Assembly: GCF_006494715.1 (NCBI RefSeq)
Contig: NZ_CP041151.1
Span: 930,001-994,000 of the forward strand
DNA from: Shewanella sp. SNU WT4
GTDB taxonomy: Bacteria; Pseudomonadota; Gammaproteobacteria; Enterobacterales; Shewanellaceae
Length of the DNA: 64,000 nucleotides
Direction of reading: 5' to 3'
The notes under the pieces are model-generated. The model was not told where the DNA came from. It worked only from the letters and a program-made list of their open reading frames with translations, and ran no database searches. This document shows, piece after piece, positions 1 through 8,712 of this stretch. Numbering within the stretch: position 1 is the first letter of the stretch; each line of letters begins with the position of its first letter. The position numbers were made by a program, and so were the translations under genes.

Positions 1-1962
1 CAAGCCATCGAAAAGAGCGCATCGCTGAAAGAGCGTTGCTACGCCATTATTGCCGATGAAGCGCACTCATCCCAAACCGGCTCTACCGCACGCAAGTTAA
101 AAGAAGTGCTGATGGTGGAAACCAAAGACGAGGATGAAGACTTAAGTGCCGATGACATTATCGCTGCCGCTGTTGCCTCGCGCCGTGTATCGACCAATTT
201 AAGTTACTTCGCGTTTACCGCCACGCCCAAAGCCAAAACGCTAGAGCTATTTGGCCGCTTACCCAAGCCCGATGAAGCGGCGTCGAAAACCAATAAGCCT
301 GCGGCATTTCATGTGTACAGCATGCGCCAGGCCATTGAAGAAGGCTTTATTCTGGATGTGCTGAAAAACTACACCAACTACAAAGTGGCTTATAACCTTG
401 CGCAAAAAATTAACGGTACTGACCAAGAAGTCGATAGCAAAAAAGCCAAAGTAAAATTAAACCAATGGGTTCGCCTGCATGACCATAACATCGCCCAAAA
501 GGTGATGGTGATTGTTGAACACTTTAAAGACAACGTGATGGGATTATTAGGCGGCCAGGCCAAAGCTATGGTGGTGACCAGCTCGCGTAAAGAGGCCGTG
601 CGCTACAAACTGGGCTTTGATAAATACATCACGGAAAAAGGGTATCAAAGTATTCGAGCCATGGTGGCGTTCTCGGGGGAGGTGGAATTTAGCGAAAAAG
701 ATCCAAATTCTGCCGCGCTGATTGGTGAGAAATTCACTGAAACCAATATGAACACACATCTCAAAGGCCGCGATATGCGCAAAGCCTTTGATAGCGATGA
801 CTACCAAGTGATGATCGTTGCCAACAAGTTTCAAACCGGTTTTGACCAGCCCAAACTGTGTGCGATGTATGTTGATAAGAAACTCGGCGGCGTGGAATGC
901 GTGCAAACATTGTCGCGTTTAAACCGCACCTATCCGAGCAAAGAAGTGACAGGCACTTATGTGCTGGATTTCTTTAATGAACCGGAAGAAATTCTTGCAG
1001 CGTTTCAGCCTTATTATCAAACCGCAGAATTGGCGGATGTGTCTGATCCAAATCTCATCTTCCAGCTATACGACAAATTGCGCGCCGAAAGCATTTTCAC
1101 TTGGCATGAAGTAGAGCAGTTCTGCACCTACTTCTACGAAAGCAATAAATCTAACGCAGCAATCGCCAACATCTGCAAACCGGCGGTAGAACGCTGGCAA
1201 AAGCGTTACAAATCGGCTGTGGATGCATTCAAGCAAGCCAAAGAGATGTTTGAACGCACCAAAAAGACTGGCGATGCGGTGTTAATTGCCAATGCAGAAA
1301 ACAGCTTAAAAGACTGCCAAAAAGAAAAAGATGCGCTGGAGATCTTCAAAAAAGACTTAGGCACCTTTGTGCGTTTTTACGAGTTTATGTCGCAAATTGT
1401 CGACTACGACGATACCAATTTAGAAAAGCTCTGCCTCTACGCCCGTAACCTGCGCCCGATGCTGCGCGAGACCATTGTTGATGAAGATGATATCGACCTG
1501 AACAACGTGATGCTAAGCCATTACCGCGTATCGAAAATTCGCCAACAGAATTTGCAGCTAAAAGAAAACAACGGCGATAACAACCTTGAGCCAAACGAAG
1601 CCTTAGGGACTGCACGGCCAAAAGATAAAAAAGAAGAATTCCTGTCGCAAATTATCAGCCGCCTCAATGAGCTGTTTATTACCGATCAGCTCACCGATGC
1701 CGACATGGTCAACTACGCCTACACCATCCGCGACAAAGTCGGCGAGAATGCCTTAGTTATGACTCAAATCGCCAATAACTCACCCGATCAAGCCATGCTG
1801 GGGGATTTTTCAAAAGCGATTGATGATGCCATCCTTGATAGCAATGAGGCACAACAAAACCAAATGATGCAGCTGTTGAGCGACCCTAACAAGTCGGCAT
1901 TGTTTGCGAAGGTGGTGTTTGATTTGTTGGTGATGGGAAAAGGGCTTGGATCTGCGATTTAG
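1..1962 (+). CDS. hsdR: Type I restriction enzyme R subunit (HsdR), 3' part
   Basis: This is the ATP-dependent DNA translocase and endonuclease subunit of a type I restriction-modification complex. The frame is open from base 1, so the ATG at 106 is internal and 653 residues are visible. Helicase motif II (ADEAH, residues 18-22), motif III (AFTATPK, ~71-77), FDQPKL (~281) and motif VI (QTLSRLNR, ~302-309) are seen in order. A charged helical region follows, as in the C-terminal domain that contacts HsdM/HsdS. The N-terminal nuclease domain and any hsdM/hsdS lie before the window; none follows downstream. The C terminus looks intact and ends in a normal stop. Confidence 0.93.
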   Translation, partial: QAIEKSASLKERCYAIIADEAHSSQTGSTARKLKEVLMVETKDEDEDLSADDIIAAAVASRRVSTNLSYFAFTATPKAKTLELFGRLPKPDEAASKTNKPAAFHVYSMRQAIEEGFILDVLKNYTNYKVAYNLAQKINGTDQEVDSKKAKVKLNQWVRLHDHNIAQKVMVIVEHFKDNVMGLLGGQAKAMVVTSSRKEAVRYKLGFDKYITEKGYQSIRAMVAFSGEVEFSEKDPNSAALIGEKFTETNMNTHLKGRDMRKAFDSDDYQVMIVANKFQTGFDQPKLCAMYVDKKLGGVECVQTLSRLNRTYPSKEVTGTYVLDFFNEPEEILAAFQPYYQTAELADVSDPNLIFQLYDKLRAESIFTWHEVEQFCTYFYESNKSNAAIANICKPAVERWQKRYKSAVDAFKQAKEMFERTKKTGDAVLIANAENSLKDCQKEKDALEIFKKDLGTFVRFYEFMSQIVDYDDTNLEKLCLYARNLRPMLRETIVDEDDIDLNNVMLSHYRVSKIRQQNLQLKENNGDNNLEPNEALGTARPKDKKEEFLSQIISRLNELFITDQLTDADMVNYAYTIRDKVGENALVMTQIANNSPDQAMLGDFSKAIDDAILDSNEAQQNQMMQLLSDPNKSALFAKVVFDLLVMGKGLGSAI

Positions 1963-2694
1963 CTGCAATACGCCGGAAAATGATATTGTGGTTGGACAGG
2001 TTGAAATAATGATAAGTCGGTCGTGCTCAAAGGTTATTTACCTCAAGCCGAAAAGCCGCCCGAGCTGAAAAACGACTATATTGCCAGTATGCATCTTCAC
2101 GTTCTGGTGCATACCGAGCCATATCGTTACGCTAACTTCGAAACTATTATATGTTTATAGATGGCGGGTATAATCAGGGGTATTTTTTGTTGGCTGCAGT
2201 TTTAAGTTCTATAAAATCAGTGATTTATGCATCACTGTGCAGCATGATGTAAACGTATTGCCCAAGTACTAGTACTTCTAAAAAGCCCGCAACCCTAGTG
2301 TTTGCGGGCTTTTTTGTTAGTACCCCTCCAGTTAAATTCAATACTATTGGGCGACCTCCCAGAATGATTAGGGGTCAATGTGGGGGGGCTTTAGTGTTCT
2401 CTTTCTTAAATCTAAGTGCATTTGAATTGTGATGGGGATAACGTAGTAGGCAGATAGCGCTGTTTTGTGGCATAGCAAAATCCTAAATCCCCATGCTCAT
2501 AATGCCGATGCTTCTGATGCAAATAGGCTTAGGCGTTTAGCGCGACTGTTTGCGCATTTTTCCGCATACTGTATTTGACGGAATTATGATAAGTTCCTTT
2601 AAATACAGATGGTTGGCTGTGCGCGTTTTAACTGGTCTAATGAGGTAGACGCGCATAAATACTAAGAAGTTAAATGCCATAAGGAGAACAAAGT
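1963..2694. other. Gene-poor intergenic region after hsdR
   Basis: No convincing gene is seen in these 730 bases. An open stretch of about 50 codons without ATG (about 2009-2160, containing KGYLPQAEKPPELKNDY) could be the remnant of a lost gene but matches no family I recognise. The stretch 2167-2260 resembles 3791-3880 (see findings). A terminator lies at 2281-2316, and a GTTAAAT core at 2669-2675 precedes the next gene. Confidence 0.5.
2281..2316 (+). terminator. Rho-independent terminator
   Basis: An AAAAGCCCGCAA arm pairs with TTGCGGGCTTTTTT around an 8-9 base loop and is followed by a T run. It could end hsdR transcription, although it is about 320 bases past the stop, or a short transcript starting near 2170. 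Confidence 0.75.
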
Positions 2695-2982
2695 ATGGAT
2701 TGGTTAATATGGGTATCTTTAGGCGCTTTGTTTATTGGTGTTTGGCACGAAATGAATAGGTTTCCTGCTACAAACGATTCAATTTTAAGGCTACAAGAAA
2801 GATTTGATGAACTGGAGTCAGAGAATCGAGACTTACGGGAAAAAGTCGAAAGCCTTGATGATGAGGTTTTGTCACTTTCAAATGAAATAGACAAATTAAA
2901 AGATCCAATTTATTACCAAGCAATAGAGGATGGAGATGGTCATGCGCTTTATGAAATGGATAAAGCTCGTGGCAATATTTGA
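2695..2982 (+). CDS. Small membrane-anchored coiled-coil protein (hypothetical)
   Basis: This 95-residue protein has no family I recognise. Residues 3-17 (LIWVSLGALFIGVW) form one hydrophobic segment. Residues ~30-68 are a strongly charged heptad-like coiled coil (ERFDELESENRDLREKVESL), and an acidic tail follows. The ATG has a good ribosome site, AAGGAG at 2681-2686. The gene lies exactly between a GTTAAAT core (2669-2675) and an attC-like site (2991-3058), the arrangement of an integron gene cassette. A single-pass inner-membrane scaffold is the simplest reading of the sequence, but the role is unknown. Confidence 0.65.
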   Translation: MDWLIWVSLGALFIGVWHEMNRFPATNDSILRLQERFDELESENRDLREKVESLDDEVLSLSNEIDKLKDPIYYQAIEDGDGHALYEMDKARGNI

Positions 2983-2990
2983 ACTCTAGC

Positions 2991-3058
2991 ATTTAACAAG
3001 CAAAGGCAGCATCGCCCCTGCGGGGGGGCTAGACCTCGCTACGCTTTGAACGTTATGT
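2991..3058 (+). repeat. Integron attC-like recombination site 1
   Basis: The 5' box ATTTAAC (2991-2997) matches RYYYAAC, and the 3' core GTTATGT (3052-3058) resembles GTTRRRY. Inner boxes CAAAG (3001-3005) and CTTTG (3044-3048) are exactly complementary, and a GCCCC/GGGG stem lies between them. ATTTAAC is also the exact complement of GTTAAAT at 2669-2675, as expected for the two ends of one cassette. The length of 68 bp is within the attC range. Confidence 0.6.
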
Positions 3059-3083
3059 GTCTATTACATTTACGGAGGATGTC

Positions 3084-3524
3084 ATGGTAGATATAACTCA
3101 TCGAGTTGGTATCAAAACTTCACCTGAAAAAGTTTATCAAGCATTGACCACAAATGAGGGGCTAGCCAAATGGTGGACTCATGACACCACTGGGGCTGGC
3201 GGTGTAGGCTCAATAATCAATTTTCGTTTTAACGGTGGTGGCCCAGACTTTACCGTTATCAAACTAGTCCCAAACAAAACAGTCTGCTGGCAACATTTAG
3301 GAAATGTCCCAGAGTCATGGGTGGGTACGGAAATTTCATTTCATTTGGAAGCCAAAGGTGAGCAAACTTTTGTAAGGTTTATCCATTCAAACTGGGAAGA
3401 GGCAACCGAGTTTATGGCTCATTGCAATACGAAGTGGGCTGTATTTTTACTCAGTCTTAAAGATATGCTTGAAACAGGTCAAGGGAAGCCGTTTCCAAAT
3501 GATATTCAAATAGATCATTCATAA
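3084..3524 (+). CDS. SRPBCC/AHSA1-domain protein
   Basis: A 146-residue protein of the START/SRPBCC fold, AHSA1 type. The pattern is an N-terminal strand, a helix with SPEKVYQALTTNEGLAKWW (residues ~12-30), successive strands, WVGTEISFHLEAKG, and a long C-terminal helix (HCNTKWAVFLLSLKDML). These domains bind hydrophobic ligands or partner proteins; no specific ligand can be read here. A GTG at 3057 is in frame, but the ATG at 3084 has GGAGG at 3074-3078 five bases upstream and is preferred. The gene sits between two attC-like sites and looks like a second integron cassette. Confidence 0.8.
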   Translation: MVDITHRVGIKTSPEKVYQALTTNEGLAKWWTHDTTGAGGVGSIINFRFNGGGPDFTVIKLVPNKTVCWQHLGNVPESWVGTEISFHLEAKGEQTFVRFIHSNWEEATEFMAHCNTKWAVFLLSLKDMLETGQGKPFPNDIQIDHS

Positions 3525-3534
3525 TTTGTGCGCC

Positions 3535-3592
3535 ACATGACCCTTAGTTGCAGCAGACTGCCTTCGGCAGCCGCTGAGTTCAAACGTTAACC
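3535..3592 (+). repeat. Integron attC-like recombination site 2 (weaker)
   Basis: The 5' box ACATGAC (3535-3541) complements GTTATGT, the start of this cassette at 3052, with a single G-T wobble. The 3' core is GTTAACC (3586-3592). Between them is a hairpin, CAGC-CTGCC / GGCAG-GCTG around a TTC loop. Neither box matches the consensus fully, so this is less certain than site 1. Confidence 0.45.
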
Positions 3593-4307
3593 CATAGACA
3601 TTTCAACCCGACACTGATGAGTTAGGGCTAAGAATCAAGCTCATTTATGCCCAAAGGCGAGTTAATGCTAGCAACGACAGGTTCCAAATTTAACCAGCAT
3701 AAACTTGCTTGGTCTCATCAATTTGGTAGCGCAATGGTACGGTAATAGTGGTCAGCAATTTTGGTGAATGACCCAATCAACTATGCTGAGGGTATCATCA
3801 GGGGATGTTAAGCGCGGCCTTTTACAATGCATTTAAATCAGTGCCTTAGCTTTAACTGTGCTGCATGATGCAATTTGTACCGCTTTGCGCTGTGATAGCG
3901 GTCTTGCTTCATTTGATTTATCCAACGCACACCTCTGCTGCACTTAAGCCAAAAGCCAAAAGCTAAACGAATAAGCCTCGATACTTAACGGTTTCGGGGC
4001 TTTTTAATGGCAACTATTAGCTTGCCGCAGTTGGCTTTATCACGGTAATCCTATAGCGCCGACACTTGGTGGTGTTTTAGCGAGAGTAATTGCTGCACAT
4101 TCATACAATTTTTAGAGGGTAAATAAAGCTTGGTCTATACTCTGAAATACTAAGGATTTTAACGACAATGGAATGGATTCTAATGTTATGTATCTCAGCG
4201 TCTAGATTGTCATCCTCATTGTTTATTCCATGTAGCACCACATCCAAGCCAGCCGAATGCTCTAGGGTATTGGCGTGGCATTTTTATTTGATTAGTGCAT
4301 CCCTCTT
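3593..4307. other. Gene-poor region before the chemoreceptor gene
   Basis: No protein gene is supported here. The stretch 3791-3880 resembles 2167-2260: both have GGTAT-ATCAGGGG, AATCAGTG and ACTGTGC-GCATGATG in the same order with similar spacing. A terminator-like hairpin follows at 3973-4005. The promoter of the chemoreceptor gene should lie in the last 200 bases, but no clear -35/-10 pair was picked out. Confidence 0.45.
3973..4005 (+). terminator. Probable rho-independent terminator
   Basis: AAGCCTCGA pairs with TCGGGGCTT with one G-T wobble and is followed by a T run. It stands after a stretch without a protein gene, so it may end a non-coding transcript or the cassette transcript. Confidence 0.5.
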
Positions 4308-6404
4308 ATGATGTTAAAACAACTCTGGTATGGCTTAAAAAAGGGCTTGAATATGAATGGCGCAATGCAGTCTGGCAGTGAAGCAAGTGTTGAGTTATTA
4401 GAATTAACCGCAAAATTGGTTGCTATGAATAAGGTGCAAGCCATTGTTGAGCTTAACCTTGATGGCACTATCATTACCGCTAATTCGCTGTTCTTGGACA
4501 TGATGGGCTACCGTCTCGAAGAAGTTAAAGGGCAGCATCATAGTTTTTTTGTCACACCAGCGCATAAGGCTAGCTTTGAGTATCAAGAGTTTTGGAAAAA
4601 ACTCAATCGGGGCGAGCATGAGTCTAATGAATATAAGCGTGTTGGGCGCGGCGGCAAAGATGTGTGGATCCAAGCCTCTTATAACCCGGTTTTAGATGCT
4701 AACGGCAAGCCGTATAAGGTGCTTGAGTTAGCCACAGATATCACAGCGCAAAAATTTCATAATGTGAATAGCAGTGGCCAATTGATTGCCATTAATAAAG
4801 CCTTGGCCGTGATTGAATTTAATCTAGATGGCACCATCATCAATGCGAACAATAATTTTTTAAGCGTGATGGGCTACGAGCTTACTGAAATTCAAGGTAA
4901 ACATCACAGTATGTTTGTTGAGCCAAGCCTGCGTGATAGCCATGAATACCGCGAGTTTTGGCAAAAGCTTAATCGCGGTGAATATGAGAATAAAGAATAT
5001 AAGCGTATCGCTAAAGGCGGCAAAGAGGTGTGGATCCAAGCCTCGTATAACCCTATTTTTGACTTAAATGGTAAGCCATTTAAGGTGGTTAAGTTTGCCA
5101 CCGACATTACCGCCGAAAAATTTAAAAGTGCTGATACCAGTGGCCAGTTAGACGCTCTTAGTAAGGCGCAAGCTGTGATTGAATTTAATATGGATGGCAC
5201 CATCATTAATGCTAATCCTAATTTTCTGCAGGTTATGGGTTATAGCCTTGATGACATTAGGGGCAAGCATCACAGCATGTTTGTTGATCCCCAATATAAA
5301 ACCAGTCACGAATATCAAGAGTTCTGGCAACGCCTCAATCGCGGTGAATATGAAGTCAGCGAATATTTACGCTTAGGCAAAGCGGGTAAAAAGGTGTGGA
5401 TCCAAGCATCTTACAATCCGATTTTTGATCTCAATGGCAAGCCGTTTAAGGTGGTCAAATATGCCAGTGATATTACCGAGCGCAAGCGCACTATCGCTAA
5501 AATCCGTAATGTTTTAATGGCGATGTCGCGCGGGGATTTAAGTCGCAATATAGATCAAGAATTATTCGGCGAATTTAAAGTCATAGGTAATTCATTGAAT
5601 GACTTTATCGAGACATTAAAAGACATGGTCGCCAATATTCGTAGCGCATCAAATACCGTCTTTGATTCTGCTAAGGAAATCGCCTCAGGCAATGATGAGT
5701 TGAGTCATCGCACCGAAGGTCAAGCCTCTAGGCTTGAGCAAACGTCAGCCGCCATGGAGCAACTTAATAGCACAGTGCAGCAAAACGCCGAAAATGCCAG
5801 CCGCGCGGCGGTGTTATCTACCTCTATGATGAGTAAAGCTAACGATGGCGGTAATGTGGTGGCGAGCACCATTTTGGCGATGGAAGACATTAATGCCTCC
5901 AGTAATAAGATTGCCGATATTATTAGTGTGATTAACGAAATTGCCTTTCAAACTAACTTGTTGGCACTTAATGCGGCGGTTGAAGCGGCAAGAGCCGGTG
6001 AGCAAGGACGCGGTTTTGCCGTGGTGGCAGCAGAAGTGCGCAACTTGGCGCAGCGATCTGGCAGCGCAGCGAAAGAAATCAAAGGGCTGATTAATGACAG
6101 CGTTGATGCGGTCGAGAAGGGTACTAAGCTCGTTGACCAAACCCGCACCACCTTTAAAGAGTTATTTAGCGCCATTGAAGAAGTGAGTCACATGATTGGT
6201 GATATCGACAATGCCGGTAAAGAGCAATCAAGTGGTATTCGCGAGGTAACACTATCTGTGAGCCAAATGGATGATATGACCCAAAAGAATGCGGTATTAG
6301 TGGAAGAAGCGTCAGCCGCCAGTAAATCTATGGCTGACCAAGCGCAAAGTTTATTAAATCAAATTGAATTCTTTAATGATGGCACTGTTCAGCGCCAGTA
6401 TTAA
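4308..6404 (+). CDS. Soluble methyl-accepting chemotaxis protein with three PAS domains
   Basis: A 698-residue cytoplasmic chemoreceptor. Three PAS-PAC modules (~residues 35-150, 160-275 and 285-395) are near copies: each has an NLDGTI-type start, NxxFLxxMGY, a GKHHSxFV-type stretch, FW(K/Q)(K/R)LNRGE, and VWIQASYNP before the PAC end. A short HAMP-like helix ([17 protein letters not shown], ~400) leads to the signalling coiled coil with its hairpin tip near [20 protein letters not shown] (~545). No membrane segment is present. PAS domains in such receptors usually bind haem or flavin and sense oxygen or redox state. The ATG at 4353 has AAGGG at 4341-4345 and is an alternative start. The gene stands alone. 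Confidence 0.9.
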   Translation: MMLKQLWYGLKKGLNMNGAMQSGSEASVELLELTAKLVAMNKVQAIVELNLDGTIITANSLFLDMMGYRLEEVKGQHHSFFVTPAHKASFEYQEFWKKLNRGEHESNEYKRVGRGGKDVWIQASYNPVLDANGKPYKVLELATDITAQKFHNVNSSGQLIAINKALAVIEFNLDGTIINANNNFLSVMGYELTEIQGKHHSMFVEPSLRDSHEYREFWQKLNRGEYENKEYKRIAKGGKEVWIQASYNPIFDLNGKPFKVVKFATDITAEKFKSADTSGQLDALSKAQAVIEFNMDGTIINANPNFLQVMGYSLDDIRGKHHSMFVDPQYKTSHEYQEFWQRLNRGEYEVSEYLRLGKAGKKVWIQASYNPIFDLNGKPFKVVKYASDITERKRTIAKIRNVLMAMSRGDLSRNIDQELFGEFKVIGNSLNDFIETLKDMVANIRSASNTVFDSAKEIASGNDELSHRTEGQASRLEQTSAAMEQLNSTVQQNAENASRAAVLSTSMMSKANDGGNVVASTILAMEDINASSNKIADIISVINEIAFQTNLLALNAAVEAARAGEQGRGFAVVAAEVRNLAQRSGSAAKEIKGLINDSVDAVEKGTKLVDQTRTTFKELFSAIEEVSHMIGDIDNAGKEQSSGIREVTLSVSQMDDMTQKNAVLVEEASAASKSMADQAQSLLNQIEFFNDGTVQRQY

Positions 6405-6650
6405 TGGCTGCATTAGCGTTAACCCATGTAATTGCCATAGCCGCCGTTGTGAATCTTGGGTTATGGCGATTACGTGGCCAAGCGGCCGCTGCTGCCTTAG
6501 CGCTGCTCACGCTAACACCTGCCTGCACTAAGTCTTAGCCCTAACACCTGTTAGCGCTAAGACATAACCGCTAACCTGGGTATGGCCTTCAGTACTCTTG
6601 CTTGAGGCATTAACCACGTTAGCTAGGTGCATTCACTGGCAAACCATAAG

Positions 6651-7082
6651 TTAACTATCGCTTTTACCTAAATTACAGTCTTGGCAAAGAAGTTGTAAAT
6701 TATTGATATCAAGTGCGAGCTGCGGATGTTTTGACCTCGGCAAAATATGATCAACATGCAAACTTATCCCATGCTCAGTGGGTGTGCGATGGCACACTAC
6801 GCAAATCGCTGGCCGCTGACTCAGCACTTCAAATCTAAGCTTTCTCCAAGCCTCAGACGCGTAGAAATTAGCGGCTGGCTTGGCAGCAAATTCCTGTAAT
6901 TGTTCTGCGTCAGTAAATTGCAGGTGCCCAAACTCTGGCGAAAAGTAGCTAGCTTTAACATAGTTACTCGTTTGCTGGCTGAGCCATGTGTAAATATTGC
7001 GCTTGGCCGAGAGTTCGGTTTTATAGCTACGGGTGCGCCTGTTATTACCTTGGCGAAAGGTGACTTCAATTTTAAACGTCAT
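6651..7082 (-). CDS. HNH endonuclease family protein
   Basis: A 143-residue protein with a C-terminal HNH fold. It shows CVVC (~94-97), HVDHILPRSKHP (~109-120), NNLQLLC and CQDC, i.e. the two zinc-binding CxxC pairs around the ββα-metal centre. The N-terminal ~80 residues are basic and unassigned. Such stand-alone HNH proteins are metal-dependent DNA nucleases found in mobile elements and defence loci, and also as housekeeping genes of unknown role. No partner gene is next to it. It ends inside a 250-base spacer that follows the chemoreceptor gene. Confidence 0.82.
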   Translation of the reverse strand: MTFKIEVTFRQGNNRRTRSYKTELSAKRNIYTWLSQQTSNYVKASYFSPEFGHLQFTDAEQLQEFAAKPAANFYASEAWRKLRFEVLSQRPAICVVCHRTPTEHGISLHVDHILPRSKHPQLALDINNLQLLCQDCNLGKSDS

Positions 7083-7442
7083 TGTTTGCCCTGTCTTTGT
7101 GTCCCTACCTAAGTGTCAGCCTATCACTAACCGTGAGTGCGCATAGCTATGATTGCGTGCTTTGTGTCACGCTTTGCTTTTTAGGGGGTATTAGTTCACG
7201 CCTTAGTGAAAACTTTGATCGCGGTGCGCTTATTGCTGGGGTGGTAATCAGTGTTAAAACGACTTAGATATTAGCTTGTTACACTCATTGCGACTCTTGG
7301 TAACGAGTCTGCGATTTTTGGAATATGGTATGCCGTTTTCATCTATCTATCGAGCCTTGGGAGTGAGAGCTATCACAGTTACTAATTAACTTCTCGTGAA
7401 TACTTGTTGAGGTAACCACCCATAATTATAGAAGTACGACTT
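7083..7442. other. Intergenic region, divergent promoters
   Basis: This region separates the divergent HNH gene and the DUF3100 operon. A short open frame on the plus strand (7082-7267) has neither a ribosome site nor protein-like composition. The promoters of both genes are expected here, but no convincing -35/-10 pair or operator was identified. Confidence 0.4.
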
Positions 7443-8261
7443 ATGCAAGAAGTTAAATCGAGTCAGGCACGTGTGGTGCTGATCAGTGTCGCGGTAGCCG
7501 CCGTCGTCATTTTTATCTCGCAAGCCATCATTGGTCTGCAAAAAATTGAATTAGGCTTTGCCACCTTATCCATCTTACCTATGTTGTTTGCGGTAATGAT
7601 AGGTATGTTGCTGTCGGTCAACTGGACCAAGCAAAAAATCAAAGTGTGGGGCAAGGTCTTTACTGAAAAAGAAGAAAGCTTTTGTAGCAAGATGGTGGGC
7701 TTTTGCTTACTTATCTTAGGCACTCAGTATGCTGGCATGATCATTCCTAACTTGGACATCATCATCCAAGCGGGCGTGCCGTTATTATTCCAAGAGTTAG
7801 GCAACCTGTTACCTATCTTCATTGCTGTGCCGCTGGCAGTCAAATTTGGTTTTGGTCGTAAAGCCATTGGCGCTTGTTCATCCATCAGCCGCGAGCCATC
7901 GATTGCCGTTATCCAAGGCCGTTTTGGTACTGGTAGCCCTGAATATGTGGGCGTACTGGCCATTTACTTATGTGGCTCTGTGGTTGGCACCTTATGGTTC
8001 AGCATCTTAGGCAGCTTAGCGCCATTAACTGGCTTGAGCCCATTAGCATTAGGCGCAGGCGCTGGTGTGGGTAGTGGCTCTATGTTAAGTGCCGCATCTG
8101 GCGCATTGATCTCAGGATTAGATCCTGAAATGGCTCAGCAGGTATTAAGTATTGCTGCGGCTTCAAACTTGCTGTCTTCAGTATTGGGCGCCTTGTCGCT
8201 GACCTTCTTAGGGGTCCCATTAGCTGAAATGATGTACAAAATTTGTAACAAGGATAAATAA
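7443..8261 (+). CDS. DUF3100 family membrane protein, putative transporter subunit
   Basis: A 272-residue inner-membrane protein with about seven to eight hydrophobic segments (for example VVLISVAVAAVVIFISQAII at the N terminus) and glycine/serine-rich stretches (GAGAGVGSGSMLSAASGAL) between helices. I assign it to DUF3100 from overall character; the biochemical function of the family is not established. It is followed two bases later by a second membrane gene and then an amidohydrolase. An uptake system feeding a cytoplasmic hydrolase is therefore a reasonable inference. The ATG at 7443 has only a weak ribosome site. Confidence 0.75.
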   Translation: MQEVKSSQARVVLISVAVAAVVIFISQAIIGLQKIELGFATLSILPMLFAVMIGMLLSVNWTKQKIKVWGKVFTEKEESFCSKMVGFCLLILGTQYAGMIIPNLDIIIQAGVPLLFQELGNLLPIFIAVPLAVKFGFGRKAIGACSSISREPSIAVIQGRFGTGSPEYVGVLAIYLCGSVVGTLWFSILGSLAPLTGLSPLALGAGAGVGSGSMLSAASGALISGLDPEMAQQVLSIAAASNLLSSVLGALSLTFLGVPLAEMMYKICNKDK

Positions 8262-8262
8262 C

Positions 8263-8712
8263 ATGAAACTGATCCTCGACGATATGAAGCTGGTCTCTCT
8301 GGCCATTCTGTTAGCTGCTTTTACTCAGTTTCTGACCAACGCTACGCCGCCGTTAGAGATGGTTCATAGCTTTATCGCTATGTCGCTGATTGTGTTTATG
8401 TCTTTGGTAGCTAAGAAGTTTTTACCATCTTCACTACCAACATTTGCGTATGCCACCATTATTGGCATCTTGATTTGTTTACCAGAAACCCCAGTGCGCA
8501 CTTACTTTTTAGAGTCAGTGGGTAAAATTCAATTTTTATCTGTGTGTGTTCCTTTATTGACCTTTGCTGGTTTATCAGTGGGCGGGCAGATGGAAGAATT
8601 GAAGAAGATGTCTTGGAAAGTCATCGTTATCTTCTTACTGGTATCGACTTGTTGTTTCTTCGGCGCATCGATCATCGCCCAGATTGGTTTCCAAATGAAA
8701 GGAATTATCTAA
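8263..8712 (+). CDS. Small membrane protein, partner of the DUF3100 protein
   Basis: A 149-residue protein with four to five hydrophobic segments, including LVSLAILLAAFTQFLTNA near the N terminus and VIVIFLLVSTCCFFGASII near the C terminus. It has no signal peptide and no recognised catalytic motif. It begins two bases after the DUF3100 gene, and its stop overlaps the amidohydrolase start (TAATG), so the three are translated from one message. A two-component permease with the upstream protein is inferred. I do not know the substrate. Confidence 0.7.
   Translation: MKLILDDMKLVSLAILLAAFTQFLTNATPPLEMVHSFIAMSLIVFMSLVAKKFLPSSLPTFAYATIIGILICLPETPVRTYFLESVGKIQFLSVCVPLLTFAGLSVGGQMEELKKMSWKVIVIFLLVSTCCFFGASIIAQIGFQMKGII

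Noticed and set aside
2009-2160. A possible 50-codon gene remnant after hsdR
   Set aside because: It has no ATG start, no ribosome site and no family resemblance; noted only as a possible remnant.
7082-7267. 61-codon open frame upstream of the DUF3100 operon
   Set aside because: Low-complexity composition, no ribosome site, and it starts at the edge of the divergent HNH gene.
8544-8711. N-terminal extension of the amidohydrolase (451 residues)
   Set aside because: The extension overlaps the conserved 149-residue membrane-protein gene in another frame, and the ATG at 8712 has a good ribosome site.
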